The notes under the pieces were generated by a model. It saw only the letters and a list, made by a program, of their open reading frames with translations, ran no database searches and was not told the origin of the DNA. Positions 32,444 to 35,410 of a DNA stretch of 35,410 nucleotides are shown here, piece after piece. The translations under genes and the position numbers were made by a program. The stretch lies in assembly GCA_947624055.1 (NCBI GenBank), contig CANQIW010000003.1, positions 1 to 35,410 of the forward strand, written 5' to 3'. Numbering within the stretch: position 1 is the stretch's first letter; each line of letters opens with the position of its first letter. Origin of the DNA: an uncultured Lachnospiraceae bacterium. Its GTDB lineage: Bacteria; Bacillota; Clostridia; Lachnospirales; Lachnospiraceae.

Positions 32444-34309
32444 TCACGCAAGCGCGCCCATCTGTGTGTGAAAAATTTCCTTATATTCCGGGCAGGCCGC
32501 AAGCAGATGCTCATGGCTGCCGTAGCCGATGCAGCGCCCGTCGTCCATCACGAGGATGTTCGTCATGTTCATCACCGAGCTGACGCGCTGGGCGATCAGG
32601 ATCGTCGTCGTATTTTTATGACGCTCCAGAACGGCTTTCCTCAGCGCCGCGTCTGTCTTATAATCCAGCGCGGACGAGGAATCGTCCAGAATCAGGATCT
32701 CCGGATCGGCCGCCAGTGCGCGCGCGATCAGCAGCCGCTGCTTCTGTCCGCCGGAGAGGTTCGCGCCCTTGATGTCCGCGACATAGTCCAGCCCCTTCTC
32801 CAGACCATCGATATATTCTGCCGCCATCGCGTCCTGCACTGCGTCCCGCAGCTCCCCCTCCGTCACAGCTCTGCCGAATGCAATGTTCTGCCGCAGCGTG
32901 TCGTTGAACACCATGTCGTTCTGGAACACCACGCCGAACCTGCGGTGCAGCTCGTCCTTCGGATATGTGCGCACGTCGCGTCCGTCCACGAAAATACCGC
33001 CCTCCTGCGCGTCGTAGAAGCGCATCAGCAGGTTGATGACCGTCGTCTTCCCGCAGCCGGTCGGCCCGATGATCCCAAGGCTCTCGCCGCGCCGGATCGC
33101 GAAGCTGATGTCATCGAGGCATTTCTCCCTGACGCCTGCTGCGCCGGTCTCCACCGCGCCGTCCCTTTCGCCGCTGCCTTCTCTTTTCTTTGCCGCGCTG
33201 TCCCTTCTGTCTTTCTGTTTCTGTGTCATCCGCCTGCCGTCCGTCGGCTCCAAACCCCGCACAGCAATATTCTCATCCTCCCCGTAGCGGAAGCTGACGT
33301 GCTCGAAGCGGATGAACTCGTCCCCGGACGGCCGCCTCGCCTCGTCTTCCCCGATCACCTTCAGATCCTCCGGAGTCTCCAGCACCTGCGCGATGCGGTC
33401 CGCGGATGCCGTCGCCTTGCTCAGCATTGTGAAGATGCGGTTCAGCCCCATGACGCCCTGCAGCACCATGTTGAAATAGGTGAGGAAGGCCAGGATCACG
33501 CCCGGCTGCGCCGCCCCGCTGTTCACGCGGACCGCTCCGAGAAAGACCACGAGCGTCAGCCCGACGTTCAGGCACAGCTGCATGATCGGCCCCGGCAGCG
33601 CCATGACCGTCCCGGCCGTGATGTCGCTGTCCGCCATTGCGTCGTTGTACCCCGCAAAGCGCCGCTTCTCGTACTCTGTCTTTGAGAGCGCCTTGACCAC
33701 GCGGATCCCGCTGATGTTCTCGCGCATGACGCGCACGACGTCGTCCAGCCTCTGCTGCACCCTGTTGTAGAGCGGAATCCCGTAGCGGGAAACCCCGAAG
33801 ATCACGAGCAGCAGGATCGGCAGCATCACGCAGAGGATCGAGGCGAGCACCCTGTCCATCATCAGCGTGACGACGATGCCGCCGAGCAGCATGATTGGCG
33901 CGCGCACACACAGCGTCTGCAGGGTCTGCGCGCAGGACTGCACATTGTAGCTGTCGCTCGTCATACGGCTGATCAGGCTGGGGAGTCCGAATGCGTCAAA
34001 CTGATTCCCGGACAGATTCGCCGTCCTGGAAAACAGATCCTGCCGAATATTGTAGGAGACATTGTGGGCGTTCTCCACGGCCCTTTTGTTGCCCGCGATA
34101 TTCAGCGCGCGCGTTACAAACGCCGTGGCGATCATCAGAAAGCCCCACAGGAAGATCTCATGCAGGATCCCTGTGGGAACCGTGACGTCAATGATATGCT
34201 CCAGAATGTACGGAAGCAAAAGCTCCGTCATCGTCGCAAGGAGCTTCAGCAGCACAACGATGCCAATCGACTTTCGGTATGGTTTCATATATTGAAAAAA
34301 GAGCTTCAT
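32444..34309 (-). CDS. ABC exporter half-transporter, first subunit of a heterodimer (degenerate ATPase site)
   Basis: A 621-aa half-transporter from the ATG at 34309 (GGAG five to nine bases before it; the open frame to 34402 crosses a strong hairpin and is unlikely). Membrane domain residues about 15-310. The ATPase domain has Walker A IGPTGCGKTTVINLL and a perfect signature NLSGGQKQR. However, Walker B reads ILILDDSSSALD, with Asp in place of the catalytic Glu, and the switch is IAQRVSS, with Gln in place of His. Its own ATP site should therefore not hydrolyse, and the site formed with the other subunit's Walker motifs should. Between the first strand (FRYGEDENIAVRG) and the next (CLDDISFAIRRGE) is an extra stretch of about 40 highly charged residues (about 355-395) with QKQKDRRDSAAKKREG, unusual for this position. 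Confidence 0.92.
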   Translation of the reverse strand: MKLFFQYMKPYRKSIGIVVLLKLLATMTELLLPYILEHIIDVTVPTGILHEIFLWGFLMIATAFVTRALNIAGNKRAVENAHNVSYNIRQDLFSRTANLSGNQFDAFGLPSLISRMTSDSYNVQSCAQTLQTLCVRAPIMLLGGIVVTLMMDRVLASILCVMLPILLLVIFGVSRYGIPLYNRVQQRLDDVVRVMRENISGIRVVKALSKTEYEKRRFAGYNDAMADSDITAGTVMALPGPIMQLCLNVGLTLVVFLGAVRVNSGAAQPGVILAFLTYFNMVLQGVMGLNRIFTMLSKATASADRIAQVLETPEDLKVIGEDEARRPSGDEFIRFEHVSFRYGEDENIAVRGLEPTDGRRMTQKQKDRRDSAAKKREGSGERDGAVETGAAGVREKCLDDISFAIRRGESLGIIGPTGCGKTTVINLLMRFYDAQEGGIFVDGRDVRTYPKDELHRRFGVVFQNDMVFNDTLRQNIAFGRAVTEGELRDAVQDAMAAEYIDGLEKGLDYVADIKGANLSGGQKQRLLIARALAADPEILILDDSSSALDYKTDAALRKAVLERHKNTTTILIAQRVSSVMNMTNILVMDDGRCIGYGSHEHLLAACPEYKEIFHTQMGALA

Positions 34310-34359
34310 TGTGCACTCCATTCTTTTAAACTCAGAGAAACCTTCTGTGTGACAAAGCA

Positions 34360-34396
34360 CTTCCGGGCCGACACCCCTGCAGGCGCCTCCCGGAAG
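34360..34396 (-). terminator. Strong hairpin between the sensor kinase and ABC genes
   Basis: CTTCCGGG pairs perfectly with CCCGGAAG, with an inner GGCGCC/GGTGTC stem, on the minus strand. Only TGCTTTG follows, so it may attenuate rather than stop transcription between the two genes. Confidence 0.4.
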
Positions 34397-34421
34397 CGGC
34401 AATTCTTACCTTTTTTGCAGC

Positions 34422-35410
34422 TTATATTTCTTCCAGCAGCTCGATCAGCCGCGGCATGTTCACTGGCTTCGCCATGTGCGCGTTCATCCCGCTCCGGATC
34501 GACTGCCGCCTGTCCTCATCAAAGGCGTTCGCCGACAGCGCGACGATTGGAATAGCGGAGAGCTCCGGATCCGGAATGCTGCGGATCAGCCGCGCCGCCT
34601 GATAGCCGTCCACCACCGGCATCTGAATATCCATCAGGATGAGCGCGTACTCGCCGGGCAGGGAATTCCGCATGGTGTTCGCGGCCATATTTCCATCAGA
34701 CGCCGTGTCTACCAGAAAGCCGGCGCAGCGCAGCAGCTCCACCTCGATCTCGCGGTTGATCTCGTTGTCCTCGACGAGCAGGATCTTCTGTCCCTTTCTC
34801 AGTCGATCCAGCGTGCTCTCTCGGCGCCCCTGCTCCCTGCCGTGCAGACGGTTCAGCCGGAAGCTCAGCGTGACCGTGAAACGGCTCCCTGCTCCCACCG
34901 TGCTGTCGACCTCGATCGTGCCGCCCATGCGGTCGACAATGTTCTTCGTGATCGCGAGCCCGAGACCCGTGCCCTGCACGCCGCTCATCGTCGTATTCTT
35001 CTCGCGCTCGAACGGTTCAAAAATATGCGGAAGGAAATCCCCTCCGATCCCGATCCCGGTGTCCTCAACGACAAAGCGGTAGATCGCGTAATCATCTGAA
35101 AGCTGCCGGATCTCCTCTACCGTGATCCAGATGTTTCCGCCCTCCCGCGTGTATTTAACCGCGTTGAAGAGCAGATGGGACAACACCTGCGACAGCTTTT
35201 CCGCATCCGCAAAAACGTCAAAATGCCTGACCCCGGACAGGCTCAACGACAGAGAGATATTCTTCGCAAGCGCGCGGGCTTTGGCGTCCTCTGTGACCTT
35301 TTCGACGATATCCGCCAGGCTCCCCTCTGTCTCCTCGATCCGAACCTGCTCCGACTCGATCTTCGTGATCTCCAGCACATCGTCGAACAGCTGAAGCAGC
35401 AGCTTCCCGG
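34422..35410 (-). CDS. Hybrid sensor histidine kinase/response regulator, C-terminal part
   Basis: The gene enters from the right edge, so the sensor part and the phospho-accepting histidine are not visible; the first residues (LLLQLFDDVLEITKIESEQV) are the second helix of the dimerisation domain. The ATPase domain has N-box LLFNAVKYTREGG, G1 VEDTGIGIG, F-box IFEPFER and G2 GTGLGLAITK. A receiver domain follows (about residues 207-329 of the fragment): LLVEDNEINREI, phospho-acceptor LILMDIQMPVVDG, IVALSANAFDED and the lysine of HMAKPVNM. There is no DNA-binding output, so signalling must pass on by phosphotransfer or protein contact. It is 112 bp upstream of the ABC exporter pair in the same direction and may control or share a transcript with it. 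Confidence 0.92.
   Translation of the reverse strand, partial: GKLLLQLFDDVLEITKIESEQVRIEETEGSLADIVEKVTEDAKARALAKNISLSLSLSGVRHFDVFADAEKLSQVLSHLLFNAVKYTREGGNIWITVEEIRQLSDDYAIYRFVVEDTGIGIGGDFLPHIFEPFEREKNTTMSGVQGTGLGLAITKNIVDRMGGTIEVDSTVGAGSRFTVTLSFRLNRLHGREQGRRESTLDRLRKGQKILLVEDNEINREIEVELLRCAGFLVDTASDGNMAANTMRNSLPGEYALILMDIQMPVVDGYQAARLIRSIPDPELSAIPIVALSANAFDEDRRQSIRSGMNAHMAKPVNMPRLIELLEEI

Noticed and set aside
34310-34402. N-terminal extension of the first ABC subunit to 34402
   Set aside because: It would be translated through a strong GC hairpin, and the conserved N-terminus MKLFFQYMKPYRKS begins at 34309 behind a GGAG site.

Overview
The window looks like a chromosomal stretch of a low-to-mid GC Gram-positive anaerobe of the Clostridia, most like a gut Lachnospiraceae. 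Pointers are strong AGGAGG-type ribosome binding sites, an Amt-PII fusion, a CarD-like regulator, a sortase-type PKTGD anchor, BspA-type leucine-rich repeats, YARHG and TcaA-like envelope proteins, and a Firmicutes-type LexA box. This is inferred from reading the sequence; no search was run. Almost every gene is on the minus strand, so the text below follows transcription from right to left. The only plus-strand gene is a small XRE regulator near 15 kb.

Right end (30.5-35.4 kb): the C-terminal part of a hybrid histidine kinase/receiver runs off the window. It is followed by two ABC exporter half-transporters whose ATP sites are degenerate in complementary ways, which predicts an obligate heterodimer. 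A small three-helix membrane protein follows, with its own extended -10 promoter and a strong terminator.

Surface block (20.6-29.4 kb): a 294-aa secreted Ser/Glu/Thr-rich protein lies 117 bp upstream of a giant adhesin of about 2,600 aa. The adhesin has two beta-helix regions, a Cna-B-like domain, five pilin-type isopeptide repeats (some coded by near-identical 438-bp tandem repeats), SpaA-like domains and a C-terminal PKTGD anchor. A CarD-like regulator and a GH1 glycosidase follow as separate units.

SOS and nitrogen block (15.6-18.2 kb): three LexA-like boxes surround a near-consensus promoter in front of an unrecognised 165-aa membrane protein, which may be coupled to a 45-aa ORF. This is the best candidate here for an undescribed system. 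Next is an Amt ammonium channel fused to a PII domain, with an intrinsic terminator inside its leader. The start of glutamate synthase (gltB) lies at the far left end behind its own structured leader, so two nitrogen genes in the window have folded leaders.

LRR block (10.3-15.2 kb): a 1,449-aa leucine-rich-repeat surface protein built from four multi-repeat super-blocks is divergent from the XRE regulator. A remnant of a PD-(D/E)XK (Rpn-type) transposase lies just beyond the regulator.

Left part (0.5-10 kb): an HD-domain protein and a zinc amidase form a pair. Next is a four-gene operon with a transmembrane Ser/Thr kinase, a repeat-rich Ig-like surface protein, a YARHG protein and a TcaA-like membrane protein, driven by a TTGACA-17-CATAAT promoter with an inverted repeat just downstream. 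A CPBP intramembrane protease with a palindrome filling its promoter spacer follows. Overall the window is rich in envelope proteins, with signalling genes (kinase, hybrid sensor, XRE, LexA and CarD control) interspersed. No tRNA, rRNA, CRISPR array or intact insertion sequence was seen.
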